DNA from: Dechloromonas sp. H13
GTDB taxonomy: Bacteria; Pseudomonadota; Gammaproteobacteria; Burkholderiales; Rhodocyclaceae
Direction of reading: 5' to 3'
NCBI RefSeq assembly: GCF_009469615.1
Contig: NZ_SSXX01000004.1
Coordinates: 62,001 to 126,000, forward strand
Length of the DNA stretch: 64,000 nt
The first letter of the stretch is position 1, and each line of letters begins with the position of its first letter. Shown one piece after another: positions 48,315 through 57,693 of the stretch. The translations under genes and the position numbers were made by a program. The notes beneath the pieces are model-generated. The model did not search any database, was not told the DNA's origin, and saw only the letters and a program-made list of their open reading frames with translations.

Positions 48315-50366
48315 ATGTCCAAGTACACCACCGAGGCTATCCGTTCCGTCGCGCTGGTAGGCCACGGCGCCGCCGGCAAGACGACGCTGGCCGAGGCGCT
48401 GCTCCATGCCACCGGTGCCATCAATGCCAGGGGTAGCGTCGAGAAGGGCAGCACCGTCTGCGACAGCGATGCCCAGGAAAAGGAAGCCGGGCACTCCCTG
48501 AATTCGGCGATCGTCAATTTCGGCTATGAAGACACTCATGTCCACCTGATCGACACACCGGGCTACCCGGACTTCGCCGGCCAGTCGATCGCTGCCCTGG
48601 CCGGGGTCGACACGGCGCTGGTCGTCATCAACGCCCAGACCGGTGTCGAGCTGATGACCGAGCGCATGATGCGCCACGCTGCCGAGCGCAAGCTGTGCCG
48701 GATGATCGTCATCAACAAGATCGACGCCGACAACCTCGACCTGCCCGGCCTCGTTGCCGACATCCGCGAGCGCTTCGGCAAGCAGTGCATGCTGCTCGAC
48801 CTGCCGGCGCACGGCGCGGCCGATGTCGTCGAGGTGCTTGAGCACGACGCCGGCGATGCCGATTTCGCGTCGGTCGCCGCCGCCCATCGCGCGCTGATCG
48901 ACCAGATCGTCGAGGAGGACGAGAACCTGCTCGCCCGGTATCTGGAAGACGGCGCCGACCCGACCATCGCCGACCTGCATGCGCCGTTCGAGAAAGCGCT
49001 GCGCGAAGGCCACCTGATCCCCATCCTGTTCACCTCGGCGAAGACCGGGGCCGGGATCCGGGAACTGCTGCATGTCCTCGCCTCGCTGGCGCCGAATCCG
49101 GCGGAGGGCAACCCGCCGCCCTTCCATCGCGGCGAGCCGGGTGGCCGGACGGAAGCCTTCCACGCCGAGCCGGATGCCGGCCGGCACGTCCTGGCGCATG
49201 TCTTCAAGGTCGTCGCCGATCCCTACATGGGCAAGATCGGCATCTTCCGGGTGCATCAGGGCACGGTCCGGAAGGACATGCAGCTCTTCGTCGGCGACGG
49301 CAAGCGGCCGTTCAAGGTGGCGCACCTGTATCAGTTGCAGGGCAAGGACAGCATCGAGGTCGACGAACTGCTGCCCGGCGACATCGGTGCCGTCGCCAAG
49401 GTCGATGAAATCGAGTTCGACAGCGTGCTGCACGATTCGCACGACGAGGACCACATCCACCTGCTGCCGCTCGAATTTCCCAGGCCGATGGCCGGGCTGG
49501 CCGTCGAGACGAAGAAGAAGGGTGACGAGCAGCGGCTGTTCGACATCCTCGGCAAGCTGGCGATGGAGGATCCGACCTTCATCGTCGAGCGTCATCCGAC
49601 CAGCAACGAAACGGTGATCCGCGGCCTCGGCGAGATCCATCTCAAGGCCAAGCTGGAAAAGATGGCCGGCCAGTACAAGCTGGAAGTCGACACCAAGCCG
49701 CCGCGCATTCCCTATCGCGAGACGATCACCGGTTCGGCCGAAGCGATGCATCGCCACAAGAAGCAGAGCGGCGGCGCCGGCCAGTTCGGCGAGGTGCATC
49801 TGCGCATCGAGCCGAAGGGCCGCGGCGAGGGCTTCGAGTTCGTCGATGCCGTCAAGGGCGGCGTGATTCCCGGCGTCTTCATGCCGGCGGTCGAGAAGGG
49901 CGTGCGCCAGGCACTGGAGGGCGGCGTCGTCGCGGGTTATGCGGTCGACGACCTGAAAGTGACGGTTTTCGACGGCAAGACCCATCCGGTCGACGGCAAG
50001 GAAGTGGCTTTCGTCACCGCCGGCCGCAAGGCGGTGATCGAGGCGATCCGCGGCGCCCGGCCGATCGTGCTGGAGCCCATCGTCAATATCGAGATCCTCG
50101 TGCCGGAAGCGGCGATCGGCGACCTGACCGGCGATCTTTCCAGCCGTCGCGGGCATATCACCGGCACCGACGGACGCGGCCACGGCATGGCGGCGATCAG
50201 CGGCGAGGTGCCGCTGGCCGAACTCAACGATTACCAGTCGCGGCTGAAATCGCTTACCGGCGGGCAGGGCAGCTATACCATCGAGTTCGCACGCTACGCG
50301 GCGGTGCCGCCGAACGTCCAGCAGCAGATGGCGAGCAAGTTCCAGCTGCGCGACGAGGACGAGTGA
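48315..50366 (+). CDS. Elongation factor G-like GTPase (FusA2 type)
   Basis: 683 aa. G1 is GHGAAGKTT (residues 16-24), G3 DTPGYPDF, G4 appears as INKID. Domains II-V follow, with QSGGAGQFGEVHLRIEP from the domain IV region. It is a paralogue class distinct from canonical EF-G: the canonical gene lies in the str operon, and this one stands alone after glmU. The cellular role of FusA2-type proteins is poorly defined; translocation or stress-related ribosome functions are suggested. AGGGAGAAC precedes the ATG. A terminator follows. Confidence 0.9.
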   Translation: MSKYTTEAIRSVALVGHGAAGKTTLAEALLHATGAINARGSVEKGSTVCDSDAQEKEAGHSLNSAIVNFGYEDTHVHLIDTPGYPDFAGQSIAALAGVDTALVVINAQTGVELMTERMMRHAAERKLCRMIVINKIDADNLDLPGLVADIRERFGKQCMLLDLPAHGAADVVEVLEHDAGDADFASVAAAHRALIDQIVEEDENLLARYLEDGADPTIADLHAPFEKALREGHLIPILFTSAKTGAGIRELLHVLASLAPNPAEGNPPPFHRGEPGGRTEAFHAEPDAGRHVLAHVFKVVADPYMGKIGIFRVHQGTVRKDMQLFVGDGKRPFKVAHLYQLQGKDSIEVDELLPGDIGAVAKVDEIEFDSVLHDSHDEDHIHLLPLEFPRPMAGLAVETKKKGDEQRLFDILGKLAMEDPTFIVERHPTSNETVIRGLGEIHLKAKLEKMAGQYKLEVDTKPPRIPYRETITGSAEAMHRHKKQSGGAGQFGEVHLRIEPKGRGEGFEFVDAVKGGVIPGVFMPAVEKGVRQALEGGVVAGYAVDDLKVTVFDGKTHPVDGKEVAFVTAGRKAVIEAIRGARPIVLEPIVNIEILVPEAAIGDLTGDLSSRRGHITGTDGRGHGMAAISGEVPLAELNDYQSRLKSLTGGQGSYTIEFARYAAVPPNVQQQMASKFQLRDEDE

Positions 50367-50386
50367 GCGTTCAGGTGTGAACGGGA

Positions 50387-50414
50387 AAGGCCGGGGAACC
50401 CCCGGCCTTTTTTG
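50387..50414 (+). terminator. Rho-independent terminator after the EF-G-like gene
   Basis: AAAGGCCGGG, loop GAAC (with one extra G), CCCGGCCTTT followed by TTT. Confidence 0.88.
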
Positions 50415-50465
50415 TCACTGCCTTGCGGGCGGCAGGATCGTCTGCCCGTACGCCGGGTCGGGCCG

Positions 50466-50708
50466 TCAGCTGCGTGCCCGGTCGAAAATGTCGGCGGCGA
50501 CTTCCTGTTGTGCCGTCGTTTCAGGCGGCGCTTCCGCCGTCGTGCGGCTTTCGAAAAACAGGACCCATTCGGCTTCGGTGACTTCGATCTCGAGCGTTTC
50601 CGGGATGCGCCGTTCGACATGCCGGCGCCGGTCCTTCCATCCACTGGGCGGGCCAATGTCTTCGATTCGCCGGTCACTGCAGTCGCTGCGCCTGTCCACC
50701 CTGTTCAT
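50466..50708 (-). CDS. Small Arg/Asp-rich conserved hypothetical protein
   Basis: 80 aa from the ATG at 50708; the frame also opens at 50756. Two repeats of a D-R-R core appear (VDRRSDCSDRRIED and WKDRRRHVERRIPE) around a GPPSGW turn, then EIEVTEAEWVLFFES and a tail. I have the impression that short proteins with a DRR...GPP.GW.DRRR...ERR pattern occur beside other betaproteobacterial genes, but no function is known to me. It is transcribed opposite to the EF-G-like gene and in the same direction as the AraC regulator. The 123 bases between it and the regulator hold nothing recognisable. Confidence 0.55.
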   Translation of the reverse strand: MNRVDRRSDCSDRRIEDIGPPSGWKDRRRHVERRIPETLEIEVTEAEWVLFFESRTTAEAPPETTAQQEVAADIFDRARS

Positions 50709-50831
50709 GCGTATATATCCGTCCTGTTGCTTCCGCGTTCTTGCGTCGAAGATCAAGCGTGCGACACGCCTGTTCGATAAAAATGCGGCTTGATGGTTCC
50801 CTCGGGAATCCGGATTTCCACGTACCCGGCA

Positions 50832-51908
50832 TCAGCGTTCGGCGCTCCAGCGCCGCCGGTAATGGACGGGGGCCATGCCGGTCCATTCGACGAAGGCGCG
50901 GTAGAAAGCCGAGGCGTCAGTGTAGCCGAGGTCGGCGGCGACCTGGGCGATCGGATCGCGGGTCTTGGTCAGCCGGGCGAGCGCCATGTCGCGGCGCAGC
51001 GCGTCCTTGATGGTGCGGAAGCTCGATCCTTCGTTTTCCAGGCGGCGATGGATGGTGCGCGGCGAAAGATGGAGCTGGCCGGCGATGTCGTCCAGGCTCA
51101 GGGTCGCCGGCAGGGCGGCGCGCAGGAGGTCGCGGACGCGGATGACCATTTCCCGGTCGCGCCGGTAGAGCGTGGTGATCTTGCCCGGTGCGCCGTCGAG
51201 AAAGGCGGTCAGCGCCGCCTCGTCGCGGCGGACGGGAAGGTCGAGCAGGTTGGCGTTGAAGGCGGCGACCAGCGTGCCGACGCCGCCGGGCACGGTCGGC
51301 GCGAAGCGCGAGTCGGCGGTGAAGATGAGGGCGTAGTCGGCGAAGTGGGCCGGCTTGCGGTAGGGGAAGATCACGCTGTCGAGCGCCAGGCCGCGCCCGG
51401 CGAGCCAGCACGCGAGGCCGTGCAGTAGGCGCAGCAGCCATTCGAAGGCGAAGATGCGGCCGGGGTCGTCCGGGTCGTCGGCCAGCCGCCGGCTTTCCGT
51501 GATGACCAGCTCGGCCCGACCCTGCGCGCGGCGCACGGCGACCGCCAGGTCGGGCAGGACGATGCGCAGGAAACGGCTGGCGCGATGCAGGGCTTCGGCC
51601 AGCGTCGGGGCGCTGATGGTGCTGCGGCACAGGAACTCGAAGCTGCCGGCGCGCATCGGCTGCGCGAAAAGGCCGAAGCCTTCGTCATCCAGCCGGCGGT
51701 TGATGCGGTTGTATAGCTCGGCGTAGCGTTCGATCGGCACCCGGTTGGCGGAGTCTGCAATATCGATGTCCGTGGCGGCCAGCAAGGGTTGCGGATCGAT
51801 TCCGCGCCGGGCCAGCCCGGCCAGCATGCCGGTAACAAATCCCATGGCAACAGTCGCTTGCGTGCATGTCGGCGGGCTCGGAATGTTGCTGTGCAGCATT
51901 TTTGCCAC
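50832..51908 (-). CDS. AraC-family transcriptional regulator
   Basis: 358 aa. The N-terminal effector domain (residues ~20-220) is of the type found in OruR/ArgR-like AraC regulators ([18 protein letters not shown] ...). The C-terminus has two helix-turn-helix motifs: [21 protein letters not shown] and [27 protein letters not shown]. It is divergent from icmF across a 133-base gap, so it may control the mutase. Ligand unknown. Confidence 0.88.
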   Translation of the reverse strand: MAKMLHSNIPSPPTCTQATVAMGFVTGMLAGLARRGIDPQPLLAATDIDIADSANRVPIERYAELYNRINRRLDDEGFGLFAQPMRAGSFEFLCRSTISAPTLAEALHRASRFLRIVLPDLAVAVRRAQGRAELVITESRRLADDPDDPGRIFAFEWLLRLLHGLACWLAGRGLALDSVIFPYRKPAHFADYALIFTADSRFAPTVPGGVGTLVAAFNANLLDLPVRRDEAALTAFLDGAPGKITTLYRRDREMVIRVRDLLRAALPATLSLDDIAGQLHLSPRTIHRRLENEGSSFRTIKDALRRDMALARLTKTRDPIAQVAADLGYTDASAFYRAFVEWTGMAPVHYRRRWSAER

Positions 51909-51917
51909 TTTCGGGTG

Positions 51918-51927
51918 GTCGACCGCA
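51918..51927 (+). repeat. Iterated word GTCGACCGCA(AC) in the araC-icmF gap
   Basis: Exact copy, extended to GTCGACCGCAACAGG, nine bases upstream of the AraC-type gene start, in the divergent intergenic region. The remaining gap to 52041 shows no strong promoter match. Confidence 0.55.
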
Positions 51928-52041
51928 ACAGGGTATCACGTTGGCGGAGTTTGCACGATAGACGTCAGTCGGGACAATGGCGGGACGGCCAAAGCGCCGT
52001 ACCATGGGCGCCTTTCCATCATTTCCGACGAGGCTGGCGCC

Positions 52042-55000
52042 ATGACCGATCTTTCCGTTGCCAAGAAGCTTTCCCCGTACAAGCCGAAGAACAAGGTGCG
52101 TTTCGTCACCGCCGCCTCGCTGTTCGACGGCCACGACGCGTCGATCAACATCATGCGCCGCATCCTGCAGGCGACCGGTTCGGAAGTGATCCATCTCGGC
52201 CACAATCGCTCGGTGCAGGAAATCGTCAACGCCGCGCTGCAGGAGGACGTCCAGGGCATCTGCATCACTTCCTACCAGGGCGGCCACGTCGAGTTCTTCA
52301 AGTACATGATCGATCTGCTGAAGGCCAACGGTGGCGCCAACATCAAGGTCTTCGGCGGCGGCGGCGGTGTCATCGTCCCGTCCGAGATCAAGGAACTGCA
52401 CGCTTACGGCGTGACCCGCATCTACGCACCGGAAGACGGTGTGCACATGGGGCTGCAGGGCATGATCAACGAGGTCGTCCAGAAGGCCGACTACGATCTT
52501 GCCGAGCAGGGCGCGCCGACCGCCGAGCAGGCGCTGGCCGGGCTGCAGGCCGGCGACAGGCGCCTGCTGGCCCGCGTCATCACGCTGCTGGAAAACGGTG
52601 CGGCGCCGGCGCTGAAGGAGCCGCTGCTCAAGGCAGCAGCCGCGCTGGAAACGCCGGTCCTCGGCATCACCGGCACCGGCGGCGCCGGCAAGTCGTCGCT
52701 GACCGACGAGCTGGTGCGCCGCTTCCGCCTCGACCAGGGCGACACCGTCAAGATCGGTCTGATCTCGATCGACCCCTCGCGCAAGCGCACCGGCGGCGCG
52801 CTGCTCGGCGACCGCATCCGCATGAACGCCATCGAGCATCCGAACATCTTCATGCGCTCGCTGGCCACCCGCGACACCGGCTCCGAAATCTCCGCCGCGC
52901 TGCCGGAAGTCATCGCTGCCTGCAAGCTCGCCGGCTTCGATCTGGTCATCGTCGAAACCTCGGGCATCGGCCAGGGCGACGCCGCCATCGTGCCTTTCGT
53001 CGATGTCTCGATGTACGTGATGACCCCCGAGTTCGGCGCCGCGTCGCAGCTGGAAAAGATCGACATGCTCGACTTCGCCGACTTCGTCGCCATCAACAAG
53101 TTCGACCGCAAGGGCGCCGAGGACGCGCTGCGCGATGTGCGCAAGCAGTACCAGCGCAACCGCGAACTGTTCACCACCCCGACCGACGACATGCCGGTCT
53201 TCGGCACCATGGCCGCGCGCTTCAACGACGACGGCGTCACCGGTCTCTACCAGGCGCTGGTCCCGGCCCTGACCGAAAAGGGCCTCAGGCTCAAGCCGGG
53301 CAAGCTGCCGCTGGTCACCGTCAAGCAATCCTCGGCCAGCCGCGCCATCGTCCCGACCGCCCGCGTTCGCTACCTCGCCGAAATCGCCGACAGTGTGCGC
53401 AGCTATCACGCCCACACCGAGCAACAGGTCAAGATCGCCCGCGAGCGCCAGTCGCTGCGCATCGCCAAGTCGGTTTTTGCCGGTTGCGACAAGTCGACCG
53501 CAGACTTCGACGAAATGCAGGCTTTCAAGGACAGCCAGCAGGACCCGAAGGCCAGGAAGCTGCTCGACATGTGGCCGCAGACGCTGGAAGCCTATTCCGG
53601 CGACGAATACGTCGTGAAGATCCGCGACAAGGAAATCCGCACCAAGCTGACCAGCGAATCGCTGTCCGGCACCAAGATCCGCAAGGTCATCCTGCCGAAG
53701 TACACCGACGACGGCGAAATACTGCGCTTCCTGATGAAGGAAAACGTTCCCGGCTCCTTCCCCTACACGTCGGGCGTCTTCGCCTTCAAGCGCGAGGGGG
53801 AGGACCCGACCCGCATGTTCGCCGGCGAAGGCGATGCCTTCCGTACCAACCGTCGCTTCAAGAAGGTCTCCGAAGGCATGCCGGCGCACCGGCTGTCCAC
53901 CGCCTTCGACTCGGTCACGCTTTACGGCTGCGACCCCGACGAGCGCCCGGACATCTACGGCAAGATCGGCAACTCCGGCGTCTCGATTGCCACGCTCGAC
54001 GACCTCAAGGTGCTCTACGACGGCTTCGACCTGCTCGCCCCGAGCACGTCCGTGTCGATGACCATCAACGGCCCGGCGCCGATCATCCTCGCCTGCTTCT
54101 TCAACACCGCCATCGACCAGCAACTGGCCAAGTTCGAGCAGCAAAACGGCCGCCAGCCGACCGAGGACGAAGCCGAGAAGATCCGCGAGTGGGTGCTCAA
54201 GTCGGTGCGCGGCACCGTCCAGGCCGACATCCTCAAGGAAGACCAGGGCCAGAACACCTGCATTTTCAGCACCGAATTCGCGCTCAAGATGATGGGCGAC
54301 ATCCAGGAGTTCTTTGTGCACAACCAGGTGCAGAACTTCTACTCGGTGTCGATCTCCGGCTACCACATCGCCGAAGCCGGCGCCAACCCGATCAGCCAGC
54401 TCGCCTTCACGCTGTCCAACGGTTTCACCTACGTCGAAAGCTACCTGGCGCGCGGCATGCACATCGACGACTTCGCCCCGAACCTGTCCTTCTTCTTCTC
54501 CAACGGCATGGACCCCGAATACTCGGTGATCGGCCGCGTCGCCCGCCGCATCTGGGCGGTGGCGATGAAGAACAAGTACGGCGCCAACGAACGCAGCCAG
54601 AAGTTGAAGTACCACATCCAGACCTCCGGCCGCTCGCTGCACGCCCAGGAAATGGACTTCAACGACATCCGTACGACGCTGCAGGCGCTGATCGCTATCT
54701 ACGACAACTGCAACTCGCTGCACACCAACGCCTACGACGAAGCGATCACCACGCCGACCGAGGAGTCCGTGCGCCGAGCCATGGCCATCCAGTTGATCAT
54801 CAACCGCGAATGGGGTGTGGCCAAGAACGAGAACCCGAACCAGGGCGCCTTCGTCATCGACGAACTGACTGACCTCGTCGAGGAAGCGGTGTTGAAGGAA
54901 TTCGAAGCCATCGCCGCCCGTGGCGGCGTGCTCGGTGCCATGGAAACCGGCTACCAGCGCGGCAAGATCCAGGAAGAGTCGATGTACTACGAGCACAAGA

Positions 55001-55305
55001 AGCACGACGGCTCCTACCCGATCATCGGCGTCAACACCTTCCTCAACCCGAAGGGCATGGCGCAGCAGGAAATCGAACTCGCCCGCTCGACGGACGAGGA
55101 GAAGCAGTCGCAGATCCAGCGCCTGCGCGACTTCCACGCCCGCAATGCCGATCGGGCGCCGGCCATGCTCGCCCGCCTGAAGCAGACGGTGATCGACAAC
55201 GGCAACGTCTTCGCCGTGCTCGTCGATGCCGTCAAGGTTTGCTCGCTCGGCCAGATCAGCAGCGCGCTCTACGAGGTCGGCGGGCAGTACCGGCGCAGCA
55301 TGTGA
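52042..55305 (+). CDS. icmF: Fused isobutyryl-CoA mutase IcmF (B12-dependent, with built-in G-protein chaperone)
   Basis: 1087 aa. The order is diagnostic: an N-terminal cobalamin-binding domain (residues ~15-150, [11 protein letters not shown] with ligand His 31), a MeaB-like GTPase (P-loop GTGGAGKS, residues 211-218, then [20 protein letters not shown]) and a C-terminal mutase barrel (~560-1087). It rearranges isobutyryl-CoA to n-butyryl-CoA (some homologues act on pivalyl/isovaleryl-CoA), and the G domain loads and protects the cofactor. The ATG at 52042 begins the conserved region; the longer open frame upstream is intergenic. One copy of the iterated word lies at 53493-53502. A terminator follows. 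Confidence 0.95.
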   Translation: MTDLSVAKKLSPYKPKNKVRFVTAASLFDGHDASINIMRRILQATGSEVIHLGHNRSVQEIVNAALQEDVQGICITSYQGGHVEFFKYMIDLLKANGGANIKVFGGGGGVIVPSEIKELHAYGVTRIYAPEDGVHMGLQGMINEVVQKADYDLAEQGAPTAEQALAGLQAGDRRLLARVITLLENGAAPALKEPLLKAAAALETPVLGITGTGGAGKSSLTDELVRRFRLDQGDTVKIGLISIDPSRKRTGGALLGDRIRMNAIEHPNIFMRSLATRDTGSEISAALPEVIAACKLAGFDLVIVETSGIGQGDAAIVPFVDVSMYVMTPEFGAASQLEKIDMLDFADFVAINKFDRKGAEDALRDVRKQYQRNRELFTTPTDDMPVFGTMAARFNDDGVTGLYQALVPALTEKGLRLKPGKLPLVTVKQSSASRAIVPTARVRYLAEIADSVRSYHAHTEQQVKIARERQSLRIAKSVFAGCDKSTADFDEMQAFKDSQQDPKARKLLDMWPQTLEAYSGDEYVVKIRDKEIRTKLTSESLSGTKIRKVILPKYTDDGEILRFLMKENVPGSFPYTSGVFAFKREGEDPTRMFAGEGDAFRTNRRFKKVSEGMPAHRLSTAFDSVTLYGCDPDERPDIYGKIGNSGVSIATLDDLKVLYDGFDLLAPSTSVSMTINGPAPIILACFFNTAIDQQLAKFEQQNGRQPTEDEAEKIREWVLKSVRGTVQADILKEDQGQNTCIFSTEFALKMMGDIQEFFVHNQVQNFYSVSISGYHIAEAGANPISQLAFTLSNGFTYVESYLARGMHIDDFAPNLSFFFSNGMDPEYSVIGRVARRIWAVAMKNKYGANERSQKLKYHIQTSGRSLHAQEMDFNDIRTTLQALIAIYDNCNSLHTNAYDEAITTPTEESVRRAMAIQLIINREWGVAKNENPNQGAFVIDELTDLVEEAVLKEFEAIAARGGVLGAMETGYQRGKIQEESMYYEHKKHDGSYPIIGVNTFLNPKGMAQQEIELARSTDEEKQSQIQRLRDFHARNADRAPAMLARLKQTVIDNGNVFAVLVDAVKVCSLGQISSALYEVGGQYRRSM

Positions 55306-55362
55306 GCCTTTCCCTGGAAGGGGAGCAGCACGCCTGACCAATTCCGGTGAGGAGACAAAACG

Positions 55363-55390
55363 ACGGCGAGGCCAAGGACCTCGCCGTTTT
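55363..55390 (+). terminator. Rho-independent terminator after icmF
   Basis: ACGGCGAGG, loop CCAAGGA, CCTCGCCGT followed by TTT. Confidence 0.82.
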
Positions 55391-55468
55391 CATTGGCGCA
55401 TGGCAGCCGGCCCGATTTTGTCGCAGAATCGAAGGCACCCGTTTTCACTCGTTTCGTCGGGAGTCGTC

Positions 55469-56797
55469 ATGTGCCTTCGCGATGATCTTGGCCAGGACCT
55501 GCAGCGCAACCGCATCACCCGCCGCCAGGTGCTCGGCCTGTTCGGGGCGGCCGCCTTGTCCGGTTGCGCCACCTCGCCGGTCGGTGGCGGGTCGATCCTA
55601 GTCGGCATGGACGAGGACGAAGAAAAGGCGGTCGACCGCAAGCTTGCGCCGCAACAGTTTTCGCAGGATCTCGGCGCCGTCCAGGATGGTACGCTCAACC
55701 AGTACGTGAGCGAGGTCGGTCAGCGGCTGGGCGGCAAATCGCACCGGCCGCAGATGCCGTATTCCTACCGCGTGCTCAACGCCAACCACGTCAATGCCTA
55801 CACTTTTCCGGGCGGCGCGATGGGGGTGACGCGCGGCATCCTGGTCGATCTCGACAACGAAGCCGAGCTGGCGGCGCTGCTCGGTCACGAGATCGGCCAC
55901 GTCAACGCGCGCCATGCGGCGCAGCGCCAGGGGCAGGTGATGGTCGCGCAGGTGGCGATGACCGGCGTCAACATCCTCGGCTCGGCTGCCGGTGTCGGCG
56001 GCCTGACCGACCTCGGCACCCAACTCGGCGCCAGCGCCCTGCTTTCCAGCTATTCGCGCGACAACGAACGCGAGGCCGATGCGCTCGGGCAGGAATACAT
56101 GGTCCGTGCCGGCTATCCGGCCAACGGCATGGTCGGCCTGCAGCAACTGTTGGTCGAACAGCAGAAGGAGTCGCCGGGCATGTTGCAGACCATGTTCGCG
56201 ACCCATCCGATGAGCAGCGAGCGGCGCGACACGGCGCGCCAACTGGCCGAGGGAAAGTACGCGGCGAGCAATGGCCGTGACCCGGGGCGTGAGCGTTTCA
56301 TGGACAACACCGCCGGTGTGCGCCGCCTCAAGCCGACCATCGTCGCCTGCCAGCAGGGGGAGGTGGCGCTGGCCGGCGAGCAGTATGGCAAGGCCGAGGC
56401 GCAGTTCCGCACGGCGGTGAAGGCGACGCCGCGCGACTACGCCGCCAATCTGCTGCTGGCGAGGTGCCTGGCGGCCCAGGACAGGGACGCCCAGGCGCTG
56501 GAATACGCCCGAACGGCAACCGCCATCTATCCGCAGGAAGCGCAGGGGCACAAGCTGGTCGGCGTGCTGCTACTCGGCCAGAAGGATCCGGCCGCCGCCT
56601 ACGAGCACCTCGACCGCTACGACCAGTTGCTGCCCGGCGACGCCGGCGTCACCTTTCTCAAGGGCGTTTCACTGGAAGGCATGGGCCGCCGGCAGGAAGC
56701 GGCCGGCTACTATGTGGCTTACCTGAAGCGCACGCAGAAGGGCAAGGCAGCGGAATACGCCTACAGTCGCCTGCAGGGCTGGGGTTATGTGAAGTAG
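55469..56797 (+). CDS. M48-family metallopeptidase lipoprotein with C-terminal TPR-like repeats (BepA/LoiP-like)
   Basis: 442 aa from the ATG with GGGAG upstream. The leader RNRITRRQVLGLFGAAALSGC combines a twin-Arg motif with a lipobox (C33). The zinc site is GHEIGHVNARHA (H140, E141, H144), with the third ligand Glu in SRDNEREADALG. After residue ~290 helical repeats appear (YGKAEAQFRTAVKATPRDYAANLLLARCLAAQ ...; quoted only in part: YGKAEAQFRTAVKA). Such periplasmic proteases police outer-membrane protein assembly. The iterated word at 55631-55640 encodes VDRK. Confidence 0.87.
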   Translation: MCLRDDLGQDLQRNRITRRQVLGLFGAAALSGCATSPVGGGSILVGMDEDEEKAVDRKLAPQQFSQDLGAVQDGTLNQYVSEVGQRLGGKSHRPQMPYSYRVLNANHVNAYTFPGGAMGVTRGILVDLDNEAELAALLGHEIGHVNARHAAQRQGQVMVAQVAMTGVNILGSAAGVGGLTDLGTQLGASALLSSYSRDNEREADALGQEYMVRAGYPANGMVGLQQLLVEQQKESPGMLQTMFATHPMSSERRDTARQLAEGKYAASNGRDPGRERFMDNTAGVRRLKPTIVACQQGEVALAGEQYGKAEAQFRTAVKATPRDYAANLLLARCLAAQDRDAQALEYARTATAIYPQEAQGHKLVGVLLLGQKDPAAAYEHLDRYDQLLPGDAGVTFLKGVSLEGMGRRQEAAGYYVAYLKRTQKGKAAEYAYSRLQGWGYVK

Positions 56798-56823
56798 GGC
56801 GCGGTTTTGGCCCGTTTTTGGCC

Positions 56824-56833
56824 GTCGACCGCA
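56824..56833 (+). repeat. Iterated word GTCGACCGCA(AC) between convergent genes
   Basis: Exact 12-base copy in the 40-base gap between the M48 peptidase and the Crp/Fnr regulator, which converge. It stands where a terminator would be expected, after a TTTTTGG stretch; no paired stem is visible. Confidence 0.55.
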
Positions 56834-56837
56834 ACCG

Positions 56838-57512
56838 TCAGTCGCCGAAGCGGCGTAGCCCGTCGAGGTCGAGCACGTTGATCCCGCCATATTCGCTGCG
56901 CACCAGGCCGGCATCCTCGAGCGCCTTGAGCGCCTGGTTGGCCCGCTGCCGGGAAACGCCGGCGAGGTAGCCGAGTTCTTCCTGGGAAATCTGCAGCAGG
57001 CGGTTGGTGCCCGGGTAGAGCACCGGGTTGAACAGCCCGGCGAGACAACGGGCGATGCGCGCGTCGGTGTCGAGCATGCGCTCGTTCTCGATCATGCCGA
57101 TGAACTGGCCGAGGCGTTCGTTCAGCTGGGCGATCATGTATCGGTTGAAGGGAATGCTGTGGTCGAGCAGCCACAGGAAGGTGCTGCGGTTCATGAAGGC
57201 GACCCGGCTTTCGCGCAGCGCCATCACGTCGTAGCGGCGCGGCTCGTTCTTCATCAGCGAGCCTTCGCCGAACCAGCCGCCGGTACTGATGCCGGTCAGC
57301 GAGGTGGTCTTGCCGGTGGTCCAGTGGCTGGCCATCTTGCCCAGGCCGGAAACGATGCCCATCCAGTAATCGACCGGCTCGCCCTTCATGCAGATGAAGG
57401 CGCCGGCGGCAAAGGTGCGCTCGCTGGTGCCGGCCAGTGCCCTGGCCATTTCAGCCTCGGTCAGCGCCCGCCCCCACAGCGAGGTGCGGAGCAACTCCTC
57501 TGCATTTTTCAA
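56838..57512 (-). CDS. Crp/Fnr-family transcriptional regulator
   Basis: About 224 aa from TTG 57512; the frame continues to TTG 57557, but a TATAAT box at 57548-57543 makes the shorter form likelier. A cyclic-nucleotide-binding-like beta roll (CMKGEPVDYWMGIVSG ... GWFGEGSLMKNEPRRYDV) is followed by a winged helix with recognition segment EELGYLAGVSRQRANQALKAL. There is no N-terminal Cys cluster, so it is not an FNR-type Fe-S sensor. It is divergent from the acyl-CoA ligase/transporter operon and may regulate it. The effector is unknown. Confidence 0.85.
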   Translation of the reverse strand: MKNAEELLRTSLWGRALTEAEMARALAGTSERTFAAGAFICMKGEPVDYWMGIVSGLGKMASHWTTGKTTSLTGISTGGWFGEGSLMKNEPRRYDVMALRESRVAFMNRSTFLWLLDHSIPFNRYMIAQLNERLGQFIGMIENERMLDTDARIARCLAGLFNPVLYPGTNRLLQISQEELGYLAGVSRQRANQALKALEDAGLVRSEYGGINVLDLDGLRRFGD

Positions 57513-57542
57513 AATATTTCCCGGAATGTCTGCCAGGCGACA

Positions 57543-57630
57543 ATTATAAGCCGGCAATCTCCCTAGACTCTGCGCCTACAGTGAGTCATTGCCGTGGTGC
57601 ACTGCAAGGTTTACGCAGTCGGTGGCAATG
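57543..57630. promoter_or_regulatory. Divergent control region of crp-like gene and acyl-CoA ligase operon
   Basis: It contains TATAAT on the minus strand (57548-57543), a -10 for the regulator. An inverted repeat CATTGCC (57587-57593) and GGCAATG (57624-57630) with 30 bases between is a candidate operator or looped site ahead of the ligase start. No confident rightward promoter was found; the regulator binding here is inferred. Confidence 0.35.
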
Positions 57631-57693
57631 GAGACAATGCGTCAAACGAACGTTAGACCGTGGCCCACCGAGGCGCGGCAAGAGGAGACAAAA

